Shown here piece by piece: positions 7,953 through 15,127 of a stretch of DNA of 22,735 nucleotides. The notes beneath the pieces were generated by a model. The model was given only the letters and a program-made list of their open reading frames with translations, did no database searches and was not told where the DNA came from. The number at the start of each line of letters is the position of its first letter. The stretch's first letter is position 1. Both the position numbers and the translations under genes were made by a program. The DNA comes from an uncultured Collinsella sp. (lineage in GTDB: Bacteria > Actinomycetota > Coriobacteriia > Coriobacteriales > Coriobacteriaceae): positions 1 to 22,735 of the forward strand of contig CABQMF010000032.1 of NCBI GenBank assembly GCA_902465265.1, given 5' to 3'.

Positions 7953-7969
7953 TCAGTTGCGGTGAAATA
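7953..7969 (-). repeat. Solo arm of the kdp-flanking palindromic element
   Basis: TCAGTTGCGGTGAAATA is identical over 17 nt to the reverse complement of 18627-18643, the right end of the full element copy after kdpE. The rest of the element is not present here. Confidence 0.6.
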
Positions 7970-8002
7970 GGGCGCGCTCGCGTCGCCAGGATCACAAGAG
8001 CA

Positions 8003-8043
8003 AGCGGCGGCATCCCGAAATCCGGGACGCCGCCGCTGTTTTG
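8003..8043. terminator. Strong hairpin between the ene-reductase and gntR
   Basis: AGCGGCGGC-A-TCCCG (8003-8017) pairs with CGGGA-C-GCCGCCGCT (8023-8037), a 15-bp stem with one mismatch and a 5-nt loop. The plus strand continues GTTTTG and the minus strand TTGCTCTTGTG. It probably ends the reductase transcript (minus), although the better T-tract is on plus. Confidence 0.6.
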
Positions 8044-8091
8044 CTATCGAATGGCGCAGAGACACCTGTCCCCCACGCACAAAGGGGTTGA

Positions 8092-10041
8092 CTAGAGCTC
8101 GCAGGCAACCTTGTAGCCATCGCCGATGGCATCGCGGATGTTGCCACACTTCTGGGCGTCGCCCAGCACGTGGGTAGCAACACCGGCAGCGGCAAGGTCG
8201 TCGGCCAACTTGGTATTGGGACGATAGCCCATGGCAAGCACCAGCGTATCGACACCGGTGATGGTGTGGACCTCGCCGTCCTTTTCGTAGCTGATAGTGT
8301 CCTCGGTAATCTCGGTCACCTTGGCCTCGGTCAGCACGTGAACGCCCTTGGAGAGCATGCGCGTGATGAGCACCGCGCGTCCGGCACCACCCTCGTTGGC
8401 GGCGAGCGTCTTGGTCATCTCGATGACGGTGACATCGCGATTGGCCGGTGACAGGTCGTTGACCAGCGGGGCCAGGTAATCGGCCGTCTCGCAACCGACG
8501 GTGCCGCCACCCACGATGACAATCTTCTTACCCGGGAAAGCCTTGCCGCCCAGCAGGTCGTCGGCCGTCATAACCTGCTTAAAGCCCTGCATGAAGGCCG
8601 GAGCGATGGGCTCGGCGCCATAAGCCAGGACAACCTCGTAGCCGGCGTAGTCGCGCTGAATGTCCTCGGCAGTAAGCTCGGTGCCAAATACGCACTTCAC
8701 GCCGGCCTCGGCCAGGCGACGATACTGATACTTGATCACGCGGGTGAGCTCCTGCTTTGCCGGCGGAACGGCTGCGATGCGCATCTCGCCGCCCGGTTCG
8801 TCCTGCTTATCCACGAGCACCACGTTGTGGCCGCGCTTGGCAGCAATGTAGGCAGCCTCCATGCCCGCAGGACCAGCGCCCACAACGAGCACGTTCTTGG
8901 CCTCGGCGGCAGGCTCGTAGCCAGCCTCGTCGCGCTCCACGTCCGGGTTGACGGTGCAGGAGATGCGCTTGCCAAACATGATGCCGTTCAGGCAGCGCAG
9001 GCAGCCGATGCAGGGGCGGATGTCGTCGGCGTTGCCGGCAGCGGCCTTATTGCAGAACTCGGCATCGCACAGATTGGCGCGGCCCATCATGCAGATGTCG
9101 GCAGCGCCGTCCTCGATCAGCTCCTCGGCGATCCAGGCCTCGTTAATGCGGCCGACCGTGGCAACGGGAATGTTCACGTGCTTCTTAATCTCACGCGAGC
9201 AAGCGGCGTGCGAGGCCTGCTGCGTACCAGCGGCGGGAATCGCGGAGCCGCGCTTGATGGTGGTGCCGCCCGATACGTGAATCATGTCGACGCCTGCCTT
9301 CTCCAAGCGACGCGAGACATAAATCATATCGTTGAGGGTCAGGCCGCCATCGGTGTACTCGTCGCCCGAGATGCGGACGTCGATGATAAAGTCCTTGCCG
9401 CAGCGCTCGCGAATCTCGGCGATGACCTCGAGCAGAAAGCGCATGCGAGCGTCGAGCGAGCCGCCGTACTCGTCGGTGCGCTTGTTGTAGAGCGGGGTCA
9501 AAAAGCCGCCGAGCATGCCGTGGGCGTGTGCCGCATGGACCTCGACGCCATCGACGCCAGCCTTTTGCATACGCACGGCGGCGTCGCCAAACTGGTGCGT
9601 GAGCTCGTGAATCTCGTCGACCGTGATGGGGCGCGGCGCCTCGCGAGCATAGGACGGGCCCACAAAAGACGGAGCGATCAGGCGCGGCGTGCCCGGAATG
9701 TTAAAGGCCATGTAGGCGGGGTGGAAGAGCTGCGGCATGATCTTGCAGCCGTACTCATGCACGGCGGCGGCGAGCTTTTCCCAGCCGGGGATGAACGTGT
9801 CGTCGTAGCAGCACATGTCGCCCGGCAGATAGGTATAGGTGGGCTCGACCGTCACGACCTCGGTGATGATCAGGCCAACGCCGCCCTTGGCACGGGCGCG
9901 GTAGTGGTCGACCAAGTCGTCGGTCACATAGCCATGATCGGCCAGGTTGGTAGACACCGGCGGCATAAAGACGCGGTTCTTGACCTCGGTCGTACCGACC
10001 TTGATCGGGCTAAAGAGCATCGGATAGGCGGAGGACTCCAT
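8092..10041 (-). CDS. FMN/FAD/4Fe-4S ene-reductase (Old Yellow Enzyme / 2,4-dienoyl-CoA reductase family)
   Basis: A 649-residue NAD(P)H-dependent flavoenzyme of the FadH, enoate reductase, BaiCD/BaiH and trimethylamine dehydrogenase group. Residues 1 to about 340 form the FMN TIM barrel (MLFSPIKVGTTEVKNRVFMP at the start; active-site region HAAHAHGMLGGFLTPLYNKR, followed by TDEYGGS). Four Cys for a 4Fe-4S cluster are at 344, 347, 350 and 362 (CIGCLRC ... ISC). An FAD/NAD(P) module follows, with dinucleotide motifs VVGAGPAGMEAAY (about 380) and VIVGGGTVGCETADY (about 510). These enzymes reduce activated C=C bonds in unsaturated acids, CoA esters, steroids or bile-acid intermediates. The substrate cannot be read from the sequence. 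The start at 10039-10041 has AAAGGAAG 6 nt upstream; a longer in-frame start lacks a ribosome site. It is a stand-alone gene, with gntR downstream. Confidence 0.9.
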   Translation of the reverse strand: MESSAYPMLFSPIKVGTTEVKNRVFMPPVSTNLADHGYVTDDLVDHYRARAKGGVGLIITEVVTVEPTYTYLPGDMCCYDDTFIPGWEKLAAAVHEYGCKIMPQLFHPAYMAFNIPGTPRLIAPSFVGPSYAREAPRPITVDEIHELTHQFGDAAVRMQKAGVDGVEVHAAHAHGMLGGFLTPLYNKRTDEYGGSLDARMRFLLEVIAEIRERCGKDFIIDVRISGDEYTDGGLTLNDMIYVSRRLEKAGVDMIHVSGGTTIKRGSAIPAAGTQQASHAACSREIKKHVNIPVATVGRINEAWIAEELIEDGAADICMMGRANLCDAEFCNKAAAGNADDIRPCIGCLRCLNGIMFGKRISCTVNPDVERDEAGYEPAAEAKNVLVVGAGPAGMEAAYIAAKRGHNVVLVDKQDEPGGEMRIAAVPPAKQELTRVIKYQYRRLAEAGVKCVFGTELTAEDIQRDYAGYEVVLAYGAEPIAPAFMQGFKQVMTADDLLGGKAFPGKKIVIVGGGTVGCETADYLAPLVNDLSPANRDVTVIEMTKTLAANEGGAGRAVLITRMLSKGVHVLTEAKVTEITEDTISYEKDGEVHTITGVDTLVLAMGYRPNTKLADDLAAAGVATHVLGDAQKCGNIRDAIGDGYKVACEL

Positions 10042-10154
10042 ACAGGCTTCCTTTCGTTTGAGCCGCTCGGCGGCAGTTGCTAACACACCTATCGTATCAG
10101 TATCCGCCGCATTCGCACGCGCTCGCACTCCCTACCTTCAATCCCGACCCTCAC

Positions 10155-10228
10155 AAAAAAGTTGCGGTGAAATACGGAGTAGACGAGGTTTTTGACAGGC
10201 GAAACAGTCCGTATTCCACCGCAACTGA
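10155..10228 (-). repeat. Palindromic element copy 1, also the kdpFABC terminator
   Basis: The arms GTTGCGGTGAAATACGGA (10161-10178) and TCCGTATTCCACCGCAAC (10208-10225) enclose a 29-nt loop. The one imperfect pair becomes G-U in the minus-strand RNA, giving a full 18-bp stem followed by CTTTTTTG. It begins about 60 nt after the kdpC stop, so it should terminate the kdp transcript. A second copy with a 29-nt loop (23 of 29 identical) lies at 18571-18643. Confidence 0.8.
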
Positions 10229-10289
10229 TGGGCGGGGTGGAATTGAGGGCTCAGATAGTCAGTCATGCCCTCATCCGCCACTCCCTCAC

Positions 10290-10880
10290 CTACAGCGCGC
10301 CGTCCAGCATAAGGTTCACCTTGAGCACGTTGACCGTGGGCTCGCCGAAGACGCCCAGGAATCGGCCCTTGGTGCACTGGACTATGATCTCGCGCACCTC
10401 GCCTTCGCTCTTGCCCGTGGCCTTGGCAAGGCGCGGGACTTGGTACTCGGCGGCATCCGGAGAGATCTCCGGGTCGAGGCCGGACCCCGAACACGTCACC
10501 AGGTCGACGGGCACAGCGTCCATATCGGCATCGGGGTTGGCGGCGCGGATCTTCTTCACGCGCGCATCTATCAGCTGCCGATACTCCTCACTCGCCGGGG
10601 ACAGGTTGGACGGGGCACCATACGCCATGAGCTCGCCGTCTTCGCCTTCGACAATTGACACGTTCTGGATACGACCCCACATGTGGGCTTCGTCATCGAA
10701 GTTCTGGCCGATGAGCTCGGAACCCACAACCTTGCCGTCGACCGTAATAAGCGATCCGTTCGCCTGGTACGGAAACGCAAGCTGCGCGACGCCAGTCACC
10801 ACGAGCGTGTATCCCAGGCCGCAGACGATGGTAAACAGCGCGAACACGCCAAGTGCGCGCGATGCTATACCTTTGAACAT
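10290..10880 (-). CDS. kdpC: KdpC, accessory subunit of the potassium-transporting ATPase
   Basis: A 196-residue single-span subunit that assists K+ transfer and nucleotide binding in the KdpFABC complex. One N-terminal membrane segment (ALGVFALFTIVCGLGYTLVV) is followed by the family signatures GSELIGQNF, the Pro/Ser/Leu-rich region (APSNLSPAS), VTCSGSGLDPEISPDAA and GEPTVNVLKVNLML. Length is close to E. coli KdpC (190). GGAGG lies 6-7 nt before the ATG. It is the last gene of kdpFABC, starting 12 nt after the kdpB stop, with the palindromic terminator about 60 nt beyond it. Confidence 0.96.
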   Translation of the reverse strand: MFKGIASRALGVFALFTIVCGLGYTLVVTGVAQLAFPYQANGSLITVDGKVVGSELIGQNFDDEAHMWGRIQNVSIVEGEDGELMAYGAPSNLSPASEEYRQLIDARVKKIRAANPDADMDAVPVDLVTCSGSGLDPEISPDAAEYQVPRLAKATGKSEGEVREIIVQCTKGRFLGVFGEPTVNVLKVNLMLDGAL

Positions 10881-10892
10881 ACAAACCTCCGT

Positions 10893-12953
10893 CTACATCA
10901 TGCCAATGCCGAACAAGGCCAACAGCATGTCGATAATCTTGATGAATACGAACGGCGCCACGATACCGCCCAGACCCCACACCAGCAGGTTGTGGGTCAG
11001 CAGCTGGCCGGATGAAAGCTCGCGGTACTTCACGCCTTTCAGGGCGGCAGGAATCAGCGCGACGATGACCAGCGCGTTGTAGATAATGGCGGACAGCACG
11101 GCAGTCAACGGGCTGGTGAGCCCCAGGATGTTGAGGGCGTCCAACCCGGGGTAGATCGGCGAGAATAGCGCCGGGATGATAGCGAAATACTTGGCGACGT
11201 CGTTGGCGACCGAGAAGGTCGTGAGCGAGCCGCGGGTCATGAGCAGTTGCTTGCCGATACGCACGATATCGATGAGCTTGGTGGGGCTGGAGTCGAGGTC
11301 GACCATATTGCCGGCCTCCTTGGCAGCCTGGGTTCCCGTGTTCATGGCCACGGCGACATCCGCCTGCGCCAGCGCCGGCGCGTCGTTGGTGCCGTCGCCG
11401 GTCATCGCGACCAGATGGCCCTCATGCTGGAACGCGCGGATCTTATCGAGCTTGCCCTCGGGCGTCGCTTCGGCCAGGAAGTCATCCACACCGGCCTCGG
11501 CGGCGATGGCGGCGGCCGTCAGCGGATTATCACCCGTCACCATGATGGTCTTGATACCCATGCGGCGCAGATCGGCGAACTTTTCCTTCACGCCGGACTT
11601 GATGATGTCCTTAAGGTAGACGACACCCAGCACGCGGCAGTTCTTGGTCACGACCAGCGGGGTGCCGCCGGCCTTGGCGATGTGCTCGACGACCTCGTCG
11701 CACTCCTGGGAGAACACGCCGCCGGCTGCCTCCACATAGGTGCGCACGGAATCGGCAGCGCCCTTGCGGATCTCATTGCCCTCGTAGTTCACGCCGGACA
11801 TACGCGTTGCCGCGGTGAACGGGATGAACTCCATACCCTTATCCTCGAGCGTGCGACCGCGCAGACCGAACTGCTCCTTGGCGAGCACGACGATGGAACG
11901 ACCCTCGGGGGTCTCGTCGGCCAGCGAGGAAAGCTGGGCGGCATCGGCCAGCTCCGCGGGATCGACGCCGTCGACCGGGATGAACTCGGCGGCTTGACGG
12001 TTACCCAGGGTGATGGTGCCGGTCTTGTCGAGCATGAGGATGTCGACGTCGCCGGCGGCCTCGATGGCGCGGCCGGACATGGCCAGCACGTTGGCCTCGT
12101 TCAGACGGCTCATGCCGGCGATGCCGATGGCGGACAGAAGGGCGCCGATGGTAGTGGGAGCCAGGCACACGAGCAGTGCCACGAGCGTGGTCACGGCCGT
12201 GGGGTTGACCATGTCGTTAAGACCGGCCGAGAAGCAGGAGTAACAATACAGGGCCAGCGTGACCAGGATAAAGACGATGGAGAGGGCCACCAGGAAGATC
12301 TCCAGAGCGATCTCGTTAGGGGTCTTCTTACGCGCGGCACCCTCGACCATCGCGATCATCTTGTCCAGGAAGCTCTGGCCGGGCTCACTGGAGATCTTGA
12401 CGATGATCCAGTCGGACAGCACCGTGGTACCGCCGGTAACGGCAGAGCGGTCGCCGCCGGCCTCGCGGACCACGGGAGCGGACTCGCCGGTGATGGCGGA
12501 CTCGTCAACGGAGGCAGCGCCCTCGATGACGTCGCCGTCGCCGGGAATCTGCTCGCCGGCGCGTACGATCACCAAGTCGCCGCGCGTGAGCTCGGTGCCG
12601 GGAACGACGGTGAAGTGCTCCTTGTCCTCAACGGACTCGATGCGATGGGCCTCGACATCCTTCTTGGCCGCACGCAGAGAATCGGCCTGAGCCTTACCGC
12701 GGCCCTCGGCAAGCGCCTCGGCGAAGTTCGAGAACAGGTCGGTGAGCCACAGGATGACCGCGATGGCGACCACATAGTAAGTGGGCACACCCGCGTCCTG
12801 CACACCGAAAATGGAAGCGACAGCCAGGACGGAGGTCATGACGGCGGAAAGCCACACCAGGAACATGACCGGGTTTTGAATCTGGACGCGAGGATCCAGC
12901 TTGGCAAACGAGTCGCGGACCGCGCGGCCCATCATGTCTTTTTGCATAGCCAT
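10893..12953 (-). CDS. kdpB: KdpB, P-type ATPase subunit of the potassium pump
   Basis: The 686-residue catalytic subunit hydrolyses ATP to drive K+ uptake through KdpA. Visible motifs are the actuator loop TGES (Ser158, matching E. coli Ser162, a known inhibitory phosphorylation site), the transmembrane APTTIGALLSAIGIAGM stretch, the phosphorylated Asp309 in DKTGTIT, the N-domain, VTGDNPLTA, and GDGTNDAPALAQADVAVAM. Length matches E. coli (682). The start at 12951-12953 has GGAGGG about 9 nt upstream; TTG at 12975-12977 would overlap kdpA, and ATG at 12945-12947 is an alternative. It lies 16 nt downstream of kdpA. All hallmark residues are intact. Confidence 0.97.
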   Translation of the reverse strand: MAMQKDMMGRAVRDSFAKLDPRVQIQNPVMFLVWLSAVMTSVLAVASIFGVQDAGVPTYYVVAIAVILWLTDLFSNFAEALAEGRGKAQADSLRAAKKDVEAHRIESVEDKEHFTVVPGTELTRGDLVIVRAGEQIPGDGDVIEGAASVDESAITGESAPVVREAGGDRSAVTGGTTVLSDWIIVKISSEPGQSFLDKMIAMVEGAARKKTPNEIALEIFLVALSIVFILVTLALYCYSCFSAGLNDMVNPTAVTTLVALLVCLAPTTIGALLSAIGIAGMSRLNEANVLAMSGRAIEAAGDVDILMLDKTGTITLGNRQAAEFIPVDGVDPAELADAAQLSSLADETPEGRSIVVLAKEQFGLRGRTLEDKGMEFIPFTAATRMSGVNYEGNEIRKGAADSVRTYVEAAGGVFSQECDEVVEHIAKAGGTPLVVTKNCRVLGVVYLKDIIKSGVKEKFADLRRMGIKTIMVTGDNPLTAAAIAAEAGVDDFLAEATPEGKLDKIRAFQHEGHLVAMTGDGTNDAPALAQADVAVAMNTGTQAAKEAGNMVDLDSSPTKLIDIVRIGKQLLMTRGSLTTFSVANDVAKYFAIIPALFSPIYPGLDALNILGLTSPLTAVLSAIIYNALVIVALIPAALKGVKYRELSSGQLLTHNLLVWGLGGIVAPFVFIKIIDMLLALFGIGMM

Positions 12954-12969
12954 AAATCTGCGCCCTCCT

Positions 12970-14793
12970 TTACGCAATCATCTGGAAGAACTCGGCAACG
13001 GGGCCAAGCGCCAGAGCCGGGAAGAAGCTCAGGGCACCGATCAGCAGAACGATGAACACGAGCAGGAATACGAACATGCCGTTGGTGGTAGACAGGGTAC
13101 CGGCGCTCTCGGCGACCTTGCCCTTCCCGGCCAGCGAGCCCGCGATGGCGAGCGTGCCCGCAATCGGCAGGAACCGCGCGAACAGCATCTCAAGGCCGAG
13201 CATGACGTTGATCCACGGGATGTTGCAGTTCATGCCGGCGAATGAGGAGCCGTTGTTGCCGCCAGCCGAAGTAAGGGTGTACAGGACCTCGGAGAAGCCA
13301 TGCGCCCCGCCGTTGTTGAGTTGGTCGACAAGACCGGGCATCATGCAGGCGATAGCGGAGCTCACCAGAATGGCGAACGGGGTGGCGAGACACAGAACCA
13401 CCGCCCAGCGCATCTCGGTCGGCTCGATCTTCTTGCCCAGGAACTCGGGCGTGCGGCCAACCATAAGGCCAGCGATAAACACCGTGAGGATGGCGAAGCC
13501 GATCATGCCGTACAGGCCGCAGCCAACGCCGCCGAACACCACCTCGCCCAGCGCTATCTGGAGCATCTGGACAAACCCGCCAAGCGGGGTGTAGGAGTCG
13601 TGCATGGAGTTGACCGAGCCGTTGGAAGCAGCCGTCGTGAAAGCGGACCAGGTGGAAGAGGAGGCGATGCCAAAGCGGCTCTCCTTGCCCTCCATGTTGC
13701 CGCCCGCCTGGCCATCGGTCATCTCGATGTTGACCGCGCCGCCATCTGCCAGCTGCGGCGTACCCATATGCTCGTTAACGGCGATGATGCCGGTAAAGAC
13801 CACGAGCAGGATAAGCATCGCCGCGAAGATGGCCTTGCCCTGCCCGGCATTCTTGACACCGATGCCGAAGGTGAAGCAGCAGGCGACTGGAATCAGCAGC
13901 AAGCTGGTCATCTCGATGATGTTGGTGAAGGCATTGGGATTCTCATACGGATGCGCAGAGTTCGCGCCAAAGAAGCCGCCGCCGTTGGTACCGGACTGTT
14001 TGATGGCAACCTGGCTGGCCGCAGGACCCTGGGGCAGGAACTGCTCGGTGACTACGCGCGCGCCCTCGACAACCTTGCCGTCGACCTTGACCGTGTCGCC
14101 CTCGATCTGGGCGCCGTCGATGACGCTCCAGCCGCCGTCTGCATTAGGCTGGACAGCAACGGGCTCTACGAGCTCAGCCTTCTGAGCCGGTTGGAAGTTG
14201 GAGATGACGCCACCGGCAGCCAGGCAGATGCCGAACACGAGGTTCAGCGGGATGAGCACGTACAGGACACTGCGGGTGAGGTCGACCCAAAACGAGCCGA
14301 GTCCCTGCTGCTTGACCTGACGGAAACCGCGGATGAGCGCGAACATGACCGCAATACCAGTGCCGGCGGATAAGAAGTTTTGCACGGTGAGACCCATGAA
14401 CTGCACAAAGTAGGACAGGGTGGTCTCACCGGAATAGGATTGCCAGTTGGTGTTGGTTATGAAGGAAGCAGCCGTATTGAACGACAGGTCCCATGACACA
14501 CCCGGCAGGTGCTGGGGATTGCCCGGCAAGAAGGACTGAAGCACCTGGAGTGCCACAAGAGCCACGAGGCCAATCCCCGAAAAGACCATCACGCTCGCCA
14601 TATAGCGCCTACACCCCATCTGCTCTGCCGCGTCGATGCGAAGCAGACGATAGATGCCACGCTCCACAGGAGCAATCACAGGCGACAGGAACGTATGCTC
14701 ACCATCCATGATATGGGCCATGAACCGACCGAGCGGAACGGCCAGGACGACGAGCACGGCAAAGTACAAGATGTACTGAATCGCAACGTCCAT
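12970..14793 (-). CDS. kdpA: KdpA, potassium-translocating subunit
   Basis: The 607-residue membrane channel-like subunit binds and moves K+. It has about ten hydrophobic segments and the four degenerate selectivity-filter regions: FITNTNWQSYSGE, QSGTNGGGFFGANSAHP, TTAASNGSVNSM and SAGGNNGSSFAGM. It is somewhat longer than E. coli KdpA (557), mainly through the extracytoplasmic stretch after about residue 210 (AVQPNADGGWSVIDGAQIEG and on). That segment is polar and lies before the second filter. The ATG follows the kdpF stop by 3 nt; GAGGAG lies about 12-13 nt upstream within the kdpF end, suggesting translational coupling. Confidence 0.97.
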   Translation of the reverse strand: MDVAIQYILYFAVLVVLAVPLGRFMAHIMDGEHTFLSPVIAPVERGIYRLLRIDAAEQMGCRRYMASVMVFSGIGLVALVALQVLQSFLPGNPQHLPGVSWDLSFNTAASFITNTNWQSYSGETTLSYFVQFMGLTVQNFLSAGTGIAVMFALIRGFRQVKQQGLGSFWVDLTRSVLYVLIPLNLVFGICLAAGGVISNFQPAQKAELVEPVAVQPNADGGWSVIDGAQIEGDTVKVDGKVVEGARVVTEQFLPQGPAASQVAIKQSGTNGGGFFGANSAHPYENPNAFTNIIEMTSLLLIPVACCFTFGIGVKNAGQGKAIFAAMLILLVVFTGIIAVNEHMGTPQLADGGAVNIEMTDGQAGGNMEGKESRFGIASSSTWSAFTTAASNGSVNSMHDSYTPLGGFVQMLQIALGEVVFGGVGCGLYGMIGFAILTVFIAGLMVGRTPEFLGKKIEPTEMRWAVVLCLATPFAILVSSAIACMMPGLVDQLNNGGAHGFSEVLYTLTSAGGNNGSSFAGMNCNIPWINVMLGLEMLFARFLPIAGTLAIAGSLAGKGKVAESAGTLSTTNGMFVFLLVFIVLLIGALSFFPALALGPVAEFFQMIA

Positions 14794-14796
14794 AGT

Positions 14797-14883
14797 TTAC
14801 GAATCACTCCTCATCAGAATGTAGATGTAATAGATAAAGAGTCCAATGCAGACGACTCCGATGATGGGAATGAGGATGTCCAT
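14797..14883 (-). CDS. kdpF: KdpF, small stabilising subunit
   Basis: A 28-codon gene encoding one membrane helix (MDILIPIIGVVCIGLFIYYI, then YILMRSDS). KdpF of E. coli is 29 residues and stabilises the KdpABC complex. AAAGGGGCGG precedes the ATG by about 5 nt. It lies immediately upstream of kdpA (3 nt). Small size and a single hydrophobic helix are the only sequence criteria, but the position is diagnostic. Confidence 0.88.
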   Translation of the reverse strand: MDILIPIIGVVCIGLFIYYIYILMRSDS

Positions 14884-14904
14884 TTACCGCCCCTTTCACA
14901 CGCG

Positions 14905-14936
14905 GTCCGATGTCTCGGACGCCTGCTCTCGCAGGC
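14905..14936 (-). other. Two abutting hairpins in the kdpF leader
   Basis: GTCCGA-TGTC-TCGGAC (14905-14920) and GCCTGC-TCTC-GCAGGC (14921-14936) are perfect 6-bp stems with 4-nt loops and no base between them. In the minus-strand RNA the loops are GACA and GAGA (the latter GNRA), so the two stems could stack coaxially about 20 nt before the start codon. Confidence 0.6.
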
Positions 14937-14963
14937 GCCTGGGGACAGCAAACGCTTCTAGGG

Positions 14964-14969
14964 ATTAAA
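14964..14969 (-). promoter_or_regulatory. Putative -10 of the kdpFABC promoter
   Basis: TTTAAT on the minus strand lies about 80 bp before kdpF and 28 bp past the candidate KdpE site. No good -35 is visible, as expected for an activator-dependent promoter. Confidence 0.3.
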
Positions 14970-14997
14970 GAGGCGTGAGGGCCGGGGCTCACGTCCT

Positions 14998-15016
14998 TAA
15001 GATGCCGTAAAGATGC
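14998..15016. promoter_or_regulatory. Candidate KdpE binding site
   Basis: TAAGATGC and AAAGATGC recur with an exact 11-bp period (TAAGATGCCGTAAAGATGC). OmpR-family regulators such as KdpE bind as head-to-tail dimers to tandem half-sites about 10-11 bp apart. The site is in the middle of the kdpF/kdpD divergent region and could serve both directions. Confidence 0.45.
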
Positions 15017-15049
15017 AGGTAGAAAGCACTATTGCGGCTGCAGTGCGCC

Positions 15050-15055
15050 TATACT
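15050..15055 (+). promoter_or_regulatory. Putative -10 of kdpDE
   Basis: TATACT lies 73 bp before the kdpD start. No convincing -35 at 16-18 bp is visible. Confidence 0.3.
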
Positions 15056-15127
15056 CGACCTCGCGAGCATACAGTGGCGTCCTCACCGCGTATGCACGCA
15101 TGGACAATGCTTCAGAAAGGCTACGCT

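Noticed and set aside
11247..13055. A 602-codon plus-strand open frame opposite kdpB
   Set aside because: It is antisense to an intact P-type ATPase gene and lacks any domain or start signal. Similar shadows opposite the protease (2100-3674) and the ene-reductase (8827-10083) were dropped for the same reason.
14884..14963. c-di-AMP (ydaO-type) riboswitch upstream of kdpF
   Set aside because: This class often controls potassium genes, but the leader is only about 80 nt and I could not match the conserved core. Only two simple hairpins are present.
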